Part shown: piece after piece, positions 10,103 to 18,709 of the stretch
Layout: every line of letters starts with the position of its first letter
Numbering within the stretch: the stretch's first letter is position 1
Source of the DNA: Verrucomicrobiales bacterium
Lineage (GTDB): Bacteria > Verrucomicrobiota > Verrucomicrobiia > Limisphaerales > UBA11320
Direction of reading: 5' to 3'
Length of the DNA stretch: 64,000 bases
Assembly: GCA_016793885.1 (NCBI GenBank)
Contig: JAEUHE010000009.1
Coordinates: forward strand, 1 to 64,000
The notes under the pieces: model-generated
Databases searched by the model: none
Seen by the model: only the letters and a program-made list of their open reading frames with translations
Told to the model about the DNA's origin: nothing
Program-made: the position numbers and the translations under genes

Positions 10103-10309
10103 TCAGGGAATGAGGGCACAGGCGCCGAACAAGAGCGCCAGGCCCACCAGGACAGCGCCGAGCAAAGCCGCGATGACCAACGCCACCGACCTGAGGTGAG
10201 ACCTTTTCTTCTGATAGTCGATGCCCGGGTGGTCCTCATCGGTCCAGCGAGGTTGGGGGGGCTTGGGGTTAGAATCAGGTTCCGGAGGTCCGGCAGGTTC
10301 GTCGTTCAT
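10103..10309 (-). CDS. Small single-span membrane protein, unknown
   Basis: A 68-residue product from ATG at 10309 (a TTG at 10321, with AGGA upstream, is an alternative start). It has a Pro-rich acidic N-terminal half (EPAGPPEPD, then DEDHPGIDYQKK) and one membrane helix near residues 42-65 (SVALVIAALLGAVLVGLALL). It lies 50 bases upstream of the radical SAM gene on the same strand and would be first gene of that run. No family recognised. Short length makes it less certain, but the composition is protein-like. Confidence 0.55.
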   Translation of the reverse strand: MNDEPAGPPEPDSNPKPPQPRWTDEDHPGIDYQKKRSHLRSVALVIAALLGAVLVGLALLFGACALIP

Positions 10310-10387
10310 AGCGGAGAGCAAACTATCCTAGCTTGCGGTCCCAACGTGAATCGATAAACCTCGCTCGCCATCGGGAAATTCGATGTT

Positions 10388-11311
10388 ATGAACCTGCATC
10401 ACCTGGAACTTTTCTATTACGTAGCGAAGCATGGCGGCATCATGGAGGCGGTGCGCAATATTCCCTACGGAGTGCAGCAACCCGCGGTGAGCGGTCAACT
10501 CGGCCAGTTGGAGCATGATCTAGGACAACGCCTGTTCATTAGGCGGCCGTTCACGCTGACGGCCGGGGGTACCGAACTCTACCGGTTCATACGCCCCTTC
10601 TTCGATCAACTCCCCAGGATGGAAGAAAAGCTCCGTGGTGACGTGAGTGAGAGACTGAGATTTGCCGGACCCACGCTCGTCCTCCGTCATCATCTGCCAG
10701 CAATGCTATCGGAGATCCGACGCAAGTTCCCAGGACTTCGATTCGACCTTCGCGAGGCTTCGCAGCCCCAGGTGGAAAAGGCGCTGCAGGACCAGGAGAT
10801 CGACCTCGGAATCACGCTGCTGGAAGGGACCATCGGGGCCGGGATCGAGTCAGCCGTCCTCATGCAGCTGAACCTCGTGCTGCTCGTCCCGTCCGATCGA
10901 CCTGAGAAAACCGCCGAAGCAGTCTTGGCGGGGGATCTCCTTCAGGAAACGCTCATCAGCTTTCCGGAGACGGAACCGGTTTACCGTCGCTTCCGCGAGC
11001 ACCTTACCAAGAAAGGACTTGATTGGCCCACCGGCATCGAATTGGGGTCGCTCGACCTGATCGAAACCTACGTGCAGCAACGACTGGGCATCGGGCTCTC
11101 CGTGAAGATTCCCGGGGGGACGCTTCGGCCAGAAATTCGCGAACTCCCCCTCAAAGAAATTCCAGGTGTGAAGGTGGGCATCCTCTGGCGATCGCCCCTC
11201 AACCCTGTCGCCGAGACCCTCCTGAGTCAGCTGAAGGAAAAAGCGCGCTTGCTGTCGAATTCCCCGGCTCCGGCAATCGGAGCCCGAACCCGCAGGGTTC
11301 ACCGAAATTAG
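10388..11311 (+). CDS. LysR family transcriptional regulator
   Basis: Protein of 307 residues. The N-terminal winged helix (1-62) reads MNLHHLELFYYVAKHGG, QQPAVSGQLGQLEHDLGQRL and TLTAGGTELY, the standard LysR pattern with slight variation. Residues 90-290 form the periplasmic-binding-like effector domain. It is divergent from the small-membrane-protein/radical SAM/Lgt-like run, with a gap under 80 bases, so it is a candidate regulator of that run; the effector is unknown. The last ~20 residues (from LLSNSPAPAIGARTRR) are encoded by the family B element that starts near 11251, so the natural end was probably replaced by the insertion. Confidence 0.88.
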   Translation: MNLHHLELFYYVAKHGGIMEAVRNIPYGVQQPAVSGQLGQLEHDLGQRLFIRRPFTLTAGGTELYRFIRPFFDQLPRMEEKLRGDVSERLRFAGPTLVLRHHLPAMLSEIRRKFPGLRFDLREASQPQVEKALQDQEIDLGITLLEGTIGAGIESAVLMQLNLVLLVPSDRPEKTAEAVLAGDLLQETLISFPETEPVYRRFREHLTKKGLDWPTGIELGSLDLIETYVQQRLGIGLSVKIPGGTLRPEIRELPLKEIPGVKVGILWRSPLNPVAETLLSQLKEKARLLSNSPAPAIGARTRRVHRN

Positions 11312-11390
11312 GCTATACGGGGCATGGAGCGCAGCGACACCCCCGGTCGGTCATCACCCCAGGGAACAGCACCCTGAAAGGCGTGCCACC
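11251..11390. repeat. Dispersed intergenic element, family B, copy 2, overlapping a gene end
   Basis: Blocks in order: hairpin GGCTCCG-GCAAT-CGGAGCC (11266-11284), palindrome GAACCCGCAGGGTTC (11286-11300), core GGAGCGCAGCGAC (11326-11338), CCCCCGGTC, and GAACAGCACCCTGAAAGGCG (11364 on) to GTGCCACC at 11390. The same series occurs at 5643-5785. The element supplies the stop codon of the LysR gene and ends within a few bases of the stop of the aldo/keto reductase. Confidence 0.75.
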
Positions 11391-11395
11391 CGTGG

Positions 11396-12328
11396 TCAAT
11401 TATTCTTCGCCAACCCCTCGATATGTCCGAGGTTCTTGACCGGCGCGAAGAGGTCCTGCACTTCTTTCAACAGCTGAGCATCGACCGGCTCTGCCGCCCA
11501 GCGGGCCCAGTTACGAATGTTCTCGGGATTGGCGCTCCCCGCTATGGTCGTCGTGATATCCGGGTGCGCGAGGCTGAACTGGAGCGCGAGCTTGGCGATA
11601 TCCACACCGCGCTGCGCACAGTGAGCCGCCGCAGCCCGGGCGGCCGCCTTGACGTTCTCCGGCTCCTTGAGCCAGGCCGGCAACGGCGCATTCGTCAGCA
11701 ACCGTGCCGAAAAGGGCCCAGCGCTCATCACCCCTACCCCTTTCGCCTTCAAATAGGGCACCACCTCGTCGGCAAAACGCGTGTTCTGCAGGGTGTATTG
11801 GTTGTAGCTAAGCACGCAGTCCACCGGCGCCTGATCGCAGATGAAGCGGAAGATCTTCATCGGGTAGCCGCTGAAGCCGATAAAACGAACTTTGCCTTGC
11901 TGTTGGATCTTTCGAAGGGCGGGAAGGGTCTCGTCCACAATCTGCTGCATCTCGACAAACTCAATGTCGTGACAAAGGATGATGTCCAGATGATTAGTGC
12001 CCAAGCGATGCAAGGTCACGTCGACACTCTCCGCCACCCGCTTCGCGGAGAAGTCGAAGTGCTGAAGATCATAGCGCCCGAGTTTCGAGCAGAGTGTGTA
12101 GCTGTCCCGCGGGACTCCGCGCAACGCGATGCCCAGCAAAACCTCCGACATACCGCGGCCATAGAACGGCGAGGTATCAATAAAGTTGAGTCCGGAATCG
12201 AGGGCGACGCGGACGCTCCGCAGGGCTTCATCGAGGTTGACCTGCCGAAACTCTTGTCCCAGTGAGGAAGCTCCAAAACTCAGGATGGGCAACTCTAATC
12301 CGGTTTTTCCAAGTAGGCGTTTTTGCAT
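11396..12328 (-). CDS. Aldo/keto reductase, L-galactose dehydrogenase-like
   Basis: Protein of 310 residues with the AKR barrel. Motifs: LGKTGLELPILSFGASSLG (5-23), NFIDTSPFYGRGMSEVLLG (Asp-Tyr catalytic area), KLGRYDLQHFDFSAKRV, HLDIILCHDIEFVEM (catalytic His region), VRFIGFSGYPMKIF and IAKLALQFSLAHPDITTTIAG. These track the plant L-galactose dehydrogenase subgroup more closely than general AKRs (CHDIEF, FDFSA, KLALQ). Predicted to oxidise an aldose such as L-galactose or L-fucose with NAD(P). Monocistronic; the family B element abuts its 3' end. Confidence 0.88.
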   Translation of the reverse strand: MQKRLLGKTGLELPILSFGASSLGQEFRQVNLDEALRSVRVALDSGLNFIDTSPFYGRGMSEVLLGIALRGVPRDSYTLCSKLGRYDLQHFDFSAKRVAESVDVTLHRLGTNHLDIILCHDIEFVEMQQIVDETLPALRKIQQQGKVRFIGFSGYPMKIFRFICDQAPVDCVLSYNQYTLQNTRFADEVVPYLKAKGVGVMSAGPFSARLLTNAPLPAWLKEPENVKAAARAAAAHCAQRGVDIAKLALQFSLAHPDITTTIAGSANPENIRNWARWAAEPVDAQLLKEVQDLFAPVKNLGHIEGLAKNN

Positions 12329-12450
12329 GCGATATTCTGGCCGAGTTCATACCGAGCAGGGGCGTTGAAGGGAATCAAATTGTGGATACCCTGGGTCGGG
12401 AGGCTGGGATTAGAAGTCGGTGAGATTCACTCAGTGCTTCGCCGTGGATG

Positions 12451-12820
12451 TGATTTCAAGTGGGTGAGAAAGATGGTGAAGTCGCCATGGACTCGGAGGC
12501 CTTATGCCGGGCTTTCAGCCCTTGTTGGGAGGGGGGATGTTACCTGGGGTTGTCACCCCAGGCTGGGATGTGACGCACCGTTGGTGCTCAAGCCCGACGA
12601 GCCACTGATCCAATACCAAACCCAGCCTAGACCATTCGGCCCAGCTTCGTAGGGGATTCAGCGGTGGCGTTGCAGTCCGCGGGCCATAGGCCCAGCACCA
12701 TTCCAGCCTGGGGTGACAACCCCAGGTTCCCTCAACCCATACACGCTGAGGGCTGAAAGCCCGCACCATTACGGGCAGTTACCAACTGAATTCGATCTGA
12801 ATCTCACCCACTTCTAATTG
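12451..12820. repeat. MITE-like palindromic element, family C, copy 1
   Basis: A non-coding element of about 370 bases. The ends are a perfect 12-base inverted repeat: AAGTGGGTGAGA (12458-12469) and TCTCACCCACTT (12802-12813). Inside, GGGCTTTCAGCCC (12509-12521) is mirrored by GGGCTGAAAGCCC (12750-12762), and CCTGGGGTTGTCACCCCAGG (12543-12562) by its reverse complement at 12707-12726. The whole is thus two head-to-head units. A shorter copy is at 61411-61603. No transposase is nearby. The rest of the 12329-12845 gap holds no gene. Confidence 0.8.
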
Positions 12821-12845
12821 GAGGGTCGAACCTCAACTACGGGTC

Positions 12846-14264
12846 TTACACCACGGGCTTGACGGACTCGTCCGCCGGTGCTGTCGCGCGTTTCCAATCC
12901 CTGGGGGCGTCCGAAACTTTGCGCACAATGCAGAAGCCCAGGATCATCATGAACAATAGGGCAAACGCAGCCCAGCCTTGGGCGGTACGAGCCCATTGGG
13001 CTTGCTCCAGTGGGCTGGAAGCCGGACCGCCGTGAGAAAGCGAACGAACCACGGTCGACGTGATCAGCGCCCACACTAAGGGACCCGTGATTGCGGAAAA
13101 GCGCCCCACCATTCCGTAGAGCCCGTAGAACTCGCCAATCCGATCAGGCGGTGTCAGCCTCAGCATGAACGGCCTATCCGCCGCCCACACCCCGCCCAGA
13201 CAAAAACCGGCCGCGCCCGCCATCAGATACATCGTCCAGAGCGGCAATCCTAGGATCCCGATGGCAGCCCCCAAGAGAAAGATGGCCATCCAGCAGGACA
13301 GCACGGCGTTCAACGTCTTGCGAGGGCCGATGCGATCGTTCAACCATCCCCAAGCAAACCCTCCCGCCATAGCGAGCGAAATCGCCAGCAGCATGATCTT
13401 ATCCTTGTGTCCGGTAGCCTCCTGCTCGGTGCCGCCCGCCGTCACCGCCACATTGACCACAAACAACGTCATCACACTAATCACTGTGTTGATGGAATCG
13501 GTATAGAACATCCGGCCGATCAGAAAACGGGCAAGCCCCGGGTACTCCTGGCTGGAGACCAGCGTCTTCCAGGTGTTTTTCAAACTGGCGCAGGCCTCCG
13601 CATAGCCGAATCGACGGTGACGCGGGTTATCACGTTCCCGCACGAAGATCATGCAGGGCAGGGCAAAGAGAAGAAAGGCGACCGCATACAAGGTGAACAG
13701 TGTCGAGGGAGCGGCATCCTTAAACTTAAGGCTCAGCCCCACGGCAATGAAGGATCCCAGGTAGCCGATCCCGACGCCGATCCCGCCGATCTTGCCACGA
13801 TTCGACTCATTGCTCACCTCCGGCAGCAGGGAATCGTAATATTGCGTTCCAGCCTGGTAGGCAATGTTCGCCAGAATGAAGATGGCGCAGGTCCACCACA
13901 GACCGAACCGGGCCATCAGCGTCGTGAGCGCCACACAAATGATGGTGCTGGCCATGAGGAATGGCAGACGACGACGGGCGTGATCGGTCATCGCTCCAAG
14001 CAACGGCGAAAGGACGAACACCACCGCCATCGAGATGGCGCTCACAATGCCATATTGGAAGTCGACCTTGTCCGACCCCACTTGCTGCCGCATCCAGAAG
14101 GGGAGCGTGAGGGAGATGACACCCATCGAGAAGATGGTGTTGGCGAGGTCATACAGGACCCATCCGGTAACCGACCGCTTGGAAATCACCCGCGGCTCGG
14201 ATGGTCCGCCGGCTGAGGGAATCGAAGCTGGCTCGGATGAACTGGCGGATGACGTGTCGTCCAT
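12846..14264 (-). CDS. MFS transporter, UMF1 (Atg22-like) family
   Basis: Protein of 472 residues with about 12 membrane segments. After a 29-residue polar N-terminus rich in Ser/Pro it has SVTGWVLYDLANTIFSMGVI, the UMF1-family signature (W-LYD-AN), then LLGAMTDHARRRLPFL, the MFS loop 2-3 motif, and ANIAYQAGTQYYDSLLPEV. The C-terminal half has WAADRPFMLRLTPPDRIGEFYGLYG, also typical. Inner membrane; substrate unknown (relatives include vacuolar amino-acid effluxers and many unassigned bacterial proteins). Divergent from the sensor-kinase gene across repeat DNA. Confidence 0.88.
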   Translation of the reverse strand: MDDTSSASSSEPASIPSAGGPSEPRVISKRSVTGWVLYDLANTIFSMGVISLTLPFWMRQQVGSDKVDFQYGIVSAISMAVVFVLSPLLGAMTDHARRRLPFLMASTIICVALTTLMARFGLWWTCAIFILANIAYQAGTQYYDSLLPEVSNESNRGKIGGIGVGIGYLGSFIAVGLSLKFKDAAPSTLFTLYAVAFLLFALPCMIFVRERDNPRHRRFGYAEACASLKNTWKTLVSSQEYPGLARFLIGRMFYTDSINTVISVMTLFVVNVAVTAGGTEQEATGHKDKIMLLAISLAMAGGFAWGWLNDRIGPRKTLNAVLSCWMAIFLLGAAIGILGLPLWTMYLMAGAAGFCLGGVWAADRPFMLRLTPPDRIGEFYGLYGMVGRFSAITGPLVWALITSTVVRSLSHGGPASSPLEQAQWARTAQGWAAFALLFMMILGFCIVRKVSDAPRDWKRATAPADESVKPVV

Positions 14265-14406
14265 GCAGCCGGGATATAGCCTTGTGACCCACCGTTGGAA
14301 AAGGGAATTCGGCGAAGGGGACTATCGGCGGGAAGCTCGAGATGATCAAATAGGGGTGAGGATGTGAGCAGTCCCATGCCGGGAGAGCCCCTCGATCTCT
14401 TGCGTT

Positions 14407-14643
14407 GTATGGAGTTCCTGCTTTAGCAGGTGCGGCGTCCAGTCTCACGTCGCGGCCCCCTCCGCCTGAAGGCGCACGGGGATGGGGCCTCCGAGGTATG
14501 GAGTTCCTGCTTTAGCAGGTGCGGCGTCCAATCTCACGTCGCGGCCCCCTCCGCCTAAAGGCGCACGGGGATGGGGCCTCCGAGGTATGGAGTTCCTGCT
14601 TCAGCAGGTGCGGCGTCCAATCTCACGTCGCGGCTCCCTCCGT
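14407..14643. repeat. 89-base tandem repeat, about 2.7 copies
   Basis: Unit starts at TATGGAGTTCCTGCTT (14408, 14497, 14586), exact period 89. Each unit holds the hairpins CCTGCT-TT-AGCAGG and CCGCCT-GA-AGGCG and the string GCGGCGTCCAATCTCACGTC. Copies differ at only a few bases (CAGTCT/CAATCT, CTGAAG/CTAAAG, TTTAG/TTCAG), so duplication is recent. It lies in the 14265-14760 gap between divergent genes; no other gene is seen there. Confidence 0.9.
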
Positions 14644-14760
14644 ACGGAGGATAGGCCCTCTCCCGGAATTAACCCTCACTAGGGATCCATCACACCTACA
14701 ACCGGCGCCCCCAAAAACCAGGCTCGCTTTCGTCTCCCCCCTCTCTAGAATTTTTTCAAC

Positions 14761-17700
14761 GTGCAACGTTCACTCTTCTACACGATTGCCTGTCTGGTCC
14801 TGGGGTTGATCCTCCCCAACCTGACTCCCCTCCTCTGCCCGGCCGCAGAGCTGCGCCGCGACGCGCCGTTGGACTACCTGGTGGACGTGTGGCAGACCGA
14901 CCAAGGGCTCCCGCAAGGAACCGTGAACTCCCTGGTTCAGACGGCCGATGGCTACCTCTGGATTGGAACCTACAACGGTCTGGCTCGCTTCGACGGCACG
15001 GGATTTCGCACTCTGAACCCCGCGAACACCCCGAGCCTGACCAGCGCACGGATTGTTCAGCTGTACGCGGATCGTCGCGGGGACCTCTGGGTGGGAGCCG
15101 AGGAAGGTCAGGTCTTCCGCATGAGCAACGGCCAGTTCACCGAATTCCACCCCCCCAGCCAGGGCTCGACCGCACGCATGGCTCGACAGATGACCGAGGA
15201 CTCACGAGGAAGGCTCTGGCTGCTTAACTACGAATCCAACCTGTGCCACTGGGCAGGGGCTGGCTTTCAACCCTCCGGACAAGGGGCGCTCCAGACCGAG
15301 GCGGGTGTCCTGGCCATGGCTGTGGAGTCTTCTGGACATCTTTGGGCGGCCGCGCCTCGGTCGGTCGGAACCTGGACCGACGAGGCGTTTCTTAAGGTCT
15401 GGAGCCCTCCCTCTGGAACTGTGATCCAGGGAGCCACCCCAGCCCAAGAAGGTGGACTCTGGGTGGCGAGCAGCGATTCCACGCGGTTTTGGTTGCGTCG
15501 GATCACAACCGGCGGCGCGGTCGCCGCCGAGCACGGGCCCTTCCTTTGGCCGGGACGTCCGATTCGCAGCATGATCCAAAGCCGCACGGGAAGAATCTGG
15601 ATCGGCATGTTGGGCGGCGGGGTCTTTGGCTACGATCCAGGCGGACGATCGATCCAAATCGGCAGCCGCCAAGGATTACCCAACCCCTTTGTCACAAGTC
15701 TTTGTGAAGACCTGGAGGGGAACATCTGGGTCGGTTTGCAGGGCGGCGGGCTCGCCCGGCTCAAACCAGCGCTGTTTCGTAAATATCGTCAGCAAGATGG
15801 GCTATCGGCCGAAGAAGTCCTCGGCGTTTCCGAGGGCGCCGACGGGGAGCTCTGGATCGGGACCAATGGAGAATGGCTCAACCAGATCAAGAACGGCCGT
15901 GTGGAACACTTCGACGAGCGGCGCGGTCTCACCCATCCGGAAGTGTGGTCGGTATTGCGCGACCATGAGGGTACCACTTGGGCGGGAACGCGGGGTGGCG
16001 GGCTGTTTCGGCTTAAAGGACAAGCACAGCGCTTCGAAGCGTTCCGACCTCCGAACGTGGAAGTTGGCTTCTTCCCCGGGACGCCTCTGAGTCCGATTGT
16101 CCTGGGGCTGTTCGAGGACAGCCGAGGCAACTTGTGGTTGGGACAACAAACCTTCGGGACCATTACTCGCATCACCCAAGGCGAGCCGGTGCTGCTTTCG
16201 GTGCCGGAAAGCCCGTCGAACTTCGATGTTCGCACCATGGGCGAGGACCGCAACGGCGCGATCTGGATCGGAACTCACGGCAGTGGGCTGTTCCGTCACG
16301 AAGAAGACCGCTTTTCACGCTACGGAACTGCCGATGGCCTACGTAGCGAGTTCATCTGGGCTCTGCACACCGACGTCGACGGAACGCTTTGGGTTGGCAC
16401 CTACCAAGGGGGGCTGAGCTTTCTGCAGGGCGATCGCTTTGAGACCCTGACCACGCAGGAAGGATTGCCCAGCGACGTCATCTGCCAGATTCTCCAGGAT
16501 GACCTGGGGGACCTCTGGATCGGCTCCTACGCAGGCGTGTTCCGGATTAATCGCCGCCAACTCCAGGAATTCCAAAATGGAGAGCGCACCCGTGTGGAGC
16601 CCCAGATCTTCACCAAGGCGGACGGGCTGCCCAGCATCGAATGCACCGGCGGCTTCCAGCCCTCAGCCTGTCGGCTCCGCGATGGCCGGCTCTGCTTCCC
16701 CACGGTGAAGGGGCTGGCGGTGATCGACCCACACTCCCCGAAAACGAACCAGGTGCCCCCCAGTGTGCAGATCGAGGAGATCTGGGTCGATGGCACCAAG
16801 CGCTGGGATTCGCTCACTCCCACTGGAAGCATCGAGACCACGACGTCGGCCACAGCAAAAACCGCCACCCCCAACTCACGGACCGTCGAGCTGTCGCCCG
16901 GACAGACTCACTTGGAGATCCGCTATTCCGGGCTGAGCTTCTCTGCCCCCGATCAAGTTCGTTACCGTATTCGGCTCGAGGGCATCGACCAGCAATGGGT
17001 GGATGCCGGAAATCGACGTCATGTCGATTATCAGCATCTCACCCCCGGAAACTACCGTTTCCAGGTGATCGCCAGAAACAATGATCATGTGTGGAACATG
17101 ACCGGTGCCAGCCTGGCGATCACGGTCCGACCTCACTTCTGGCAAACGAACACCTTCCGCATCGCGGCCCTGCTGATTCTCGGAACCGGGGTGGCCCTGG
17201 CTGCCCGGATCATGGAGCAGCGTCGCCAGCAGGCCAAACTAGCGGAGCTGGAGAAGGAAAAAGCCATCGAGCACGAACGTCTGCGCATCTCCCAAGACAT
17301 CCATGACGATCTCGGCGCCCGCCTGACGGAGATTACGCTCCTGAGCGAAATCGTCAGCGAGGAGGCGGCCGAGGATGCCCCCTTGCAAAAAGACCTCCAG
17401 CAAATCTCCAGCAAAGCGCGCGACCTCACTCGCTCCGTCGATGAGATCGTCTGGGCGGTCAATCCCAGCAACGACAATCTGGAAAGCCTCGTGGTCTATG
17501 CCTGTGGTTACGCAGAAGACTACCTGCGTCCAACCCAGATCCGCTGTCGTTTCGACCTTCCCCCCACGATCGCCCGTACTCCGATGCGCTCGGATATTCG
17601 CCACCATCTGTTCATGGCCTTCAGAGAATCCATGACCAATGTGGTCAAACATTCGAAGGCCACCGAGGTGACCGTCCGATTCGAAACCGACGGCTCCACC

Positions 17701-17892
17701 CTGACCTGGTCGGTCACCGACAACGGCCAGGGCTGGCCGGGGGACCAGCCTCCCCCCAGCAATCGCAACGGCATGAAAAACATGAGCCGACGGATGCGCG
17801 AGATCGGCGGAAGCTGCGTCGCGGAAAAGGCACCGGGAGGCGGAGCCCAGATCACATTCCGAGCTCCGCTACCCAAGGAAGGCGAACGCTAG
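14761..17892 (+). CDS. Reg_prop/Y_Y_Y sensor histidine kinase
   Basis: Protein of 1043 residues starting at GTG. Signal peptide (1-30); periplasmic propeller of Reg_prop blades (about 45-640) with repeated GYLWIGTYNGLARFDG-, GDLWVGAEEG- and GRIWIGMLGGGVFGY-type strands; Y_Y_Y domain (about 734-775, RYRIRLEGIDQQW and LTPGNYRFQVIARN); one membrane helix (797-817); HisKA_3 dimerisation domain with phospho-acceptor His848 in SQDIHDDLGARL; HATPase (945-1037) with NVVKHSKA, DNGQGW and GMKNMSRRM. It senses an extracytoplasmic ligand, often a polysaccharide product in relatives, and should phosphorylate the NarL-type regulator that follows. A lytic TonB/SUS system, the common partner elsewhere, is absent here. 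Confidence 0.93.
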   Translation: MQRSLFYTIACLVLGLILPNLTPLLCPAAELRRDAPLDYLVDVWQTDQGLPQGTVNSLVQTADGYLWIGTYNGLARFDGTGFRTLNPANTPSLTSARIVQLYADRRGDLWVGAEEGQVFRMSNGQFTEFHPPSQGSTARMARQMTEDSRGRLWLLNYESNLCHWAGAGFQPSGQGALQTEAGVLAMAVESSGHLWAAAPRSVGTWTDEAFLKVWSPPSGTVIQGATPAQEGGLWVASSDSTRFWLRRITTGGAVAAEHGPFLWPGRPIRSMIQSRTGRIWIGMLGGGVFGYDPGGRSIQIGSRQGLPNPFVTSLCEDLEGNIWVGLQGGGLARLKPALFRKYRQQDGLSAEEVLGVSEGADGELWIGTNGEWLNQIKNGRVEHFDERRGLTHPEVWSVLRDHEGTTWAGTRGGGLFRLKGQAQRFEAFRPPNVEVGFFPGTPLSPIVLGLFEDSRGNLWLGQQTFGTITRITQGEPVLLSVPESPSNFDVRTMGEDRNGAIWIGTHGSGLFRHEEDRFSRYGTADGLRSEFIWALHTDVDGTLWVGTYQGGLSFLQGDRFETLTTQEGLPSDVICQILQDDLGDLWIGSYAGVFRINRRQLQEFQNGERTRVEPQIFTKADGLPSIECTGGFQPSACRLRDGRLCFPTVKGLAVIDPHSPKTNQVPPSVQIEEIWVDGTKRWDSLTPTGSIETTTSATAKTATPNSRTVELSPGQTHLEIRYSGLSFSAPDQVRYRIRLEGIDQQWVDAGNRRHVDYQHLTPGNYRFQVIARNNDHVWNMTGASLAITVRPHFWQTNTFRIAALLILGTGVALAARIMEQRRQQAKLAELEKEKAIEHERLRISQDIHDDLGARLTEITLLSEIVSEEAAEDAPLQKDLQQISSKARDLTRSVDEIVWAVNPSNDNLESLVVYACGYAEDYLRPTQIRCRFDLPPTIARTPMRSDIRHHLFMAFRESMTNVVKHSKATEVTVRFETDGSTLTWSVTDNGQGWPGDQPPPSNRNGMKNMSRRMREIGGSCVAEKAPGGGAQITFRAPLPKEGER

Positions 17893-18037
17893 ATCTCGGA
17901 AGGTCGATGGAAACCACGGAATTCTGGGATGAGCCGGGATTCGCTCACATCGGGAATCCAAAATCGCAAATCTAAAATCCAAAATGCACTCATCCCCCTT
18001 GCAAGTTGGCACCAACAAACCATAGTAGGCCAGGCTT

Positions 18038-18709
18038 ATGAAGTCTTCCGGGACCACACCTCTATCCTCGGGCAAGTTGAAGGTAGCGATTGTCGAGGAC
18101 GATTCGATGCTGCGTGAATCGTTCGCGCGGCTGTTGCAGCGCGCCCCGGACTTCGAGTGTGTCGCCACCTTCCCCGATGCCGAAACCGCGGTGGAGCAGA
18201 TGCTTCAGGTGAAGCCGGACATCGCACTGGTGGATATCAACCTACCCGGGATCAATGGGGTTGAATGCGTCCGCCGGCTCAAGCCCGGCGATCCAAAAAT
18301 TCAATACGTGATGGTCACGGTCTACGAGAACCATGATCATGTGTTCAACGCGCTCCAGGCGGGGGCCACCGGTTATCTGCTCAAGCGCACCCCGCCCGCG
18401 GAACTGCTGGAGGCGCTGCGTGACGTCTCTAAAGGGGGAGCCCCGATGAGCAGCCAAATCGCCCGGAAAGTCGTCGAATCCTTTGGCGGCCGAATGCCGG
18501 CGGCAGCTCCCTCCAGCGAAGAGCTGGATCAACTATCCAATCGCGAGCGGGAGATCCTGGACCAGCTCGCCAAAGGTTACTTGGCCAAAGAGATCGCCGA
18601 GAACCTGGGCATCAGCTTTGACACGGTACGAACCTACACGCGTCGGATCTACGAAAAACTCCACGTGCACTCCCGAGCCCAAGCCGTGGCCAAGCTGATG
18701 CGAACCTAG
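18038..18709 (+). CDS. NarL/FixJ family response regulator
   Basis: Protein of 223 residues. Receiver domain 12-130: acidic pair VEDDS, phospho-acceptor Asp66 in ALVDINLPG, Thr in VMVTVYEN and Lys in YLLKRTPP. LuxR-type HTH at about 160-220: LSNREREILDQLAKGYLAKE and GISFDTVRTYTRRIYEKLHV. It follows the propeller kinase by 145 bases and matches its HisKA_3 class, so the two form one phosphorelay. The stop codon TAG is inside a long perfect hairpin (18705-18751). Confidence 0.93.
   Translation: MKSSGTTPLSSGKLKVAIVEDDSMLRESFARLLQRAPDFECVATFPDAETAVEQMLQVKPDIALVDINLPGINGVECVRRLKPGDPKIQYVMVTVYENHDHVFNALQAGATGYLLKRTPPAELLEALRDVSKGGAPMSSQIARKVVESFGGRMPAAAPSSEELDQLSNREREILDQLAKGYLAKEIAENLGISFDTVRTYTRRIYEKLHVHSRAQAVAKLMRT

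Noticed and set aside
12451-12820. Insertion sequence
   Set aside because: No transposase frame inside; only a non-autonomous element can be claimed.
14407-14643. CRISPR array
   Set aside because: The 89-base units are contiguous tandem copies with no variable spacers, and no cas gene is nearby.
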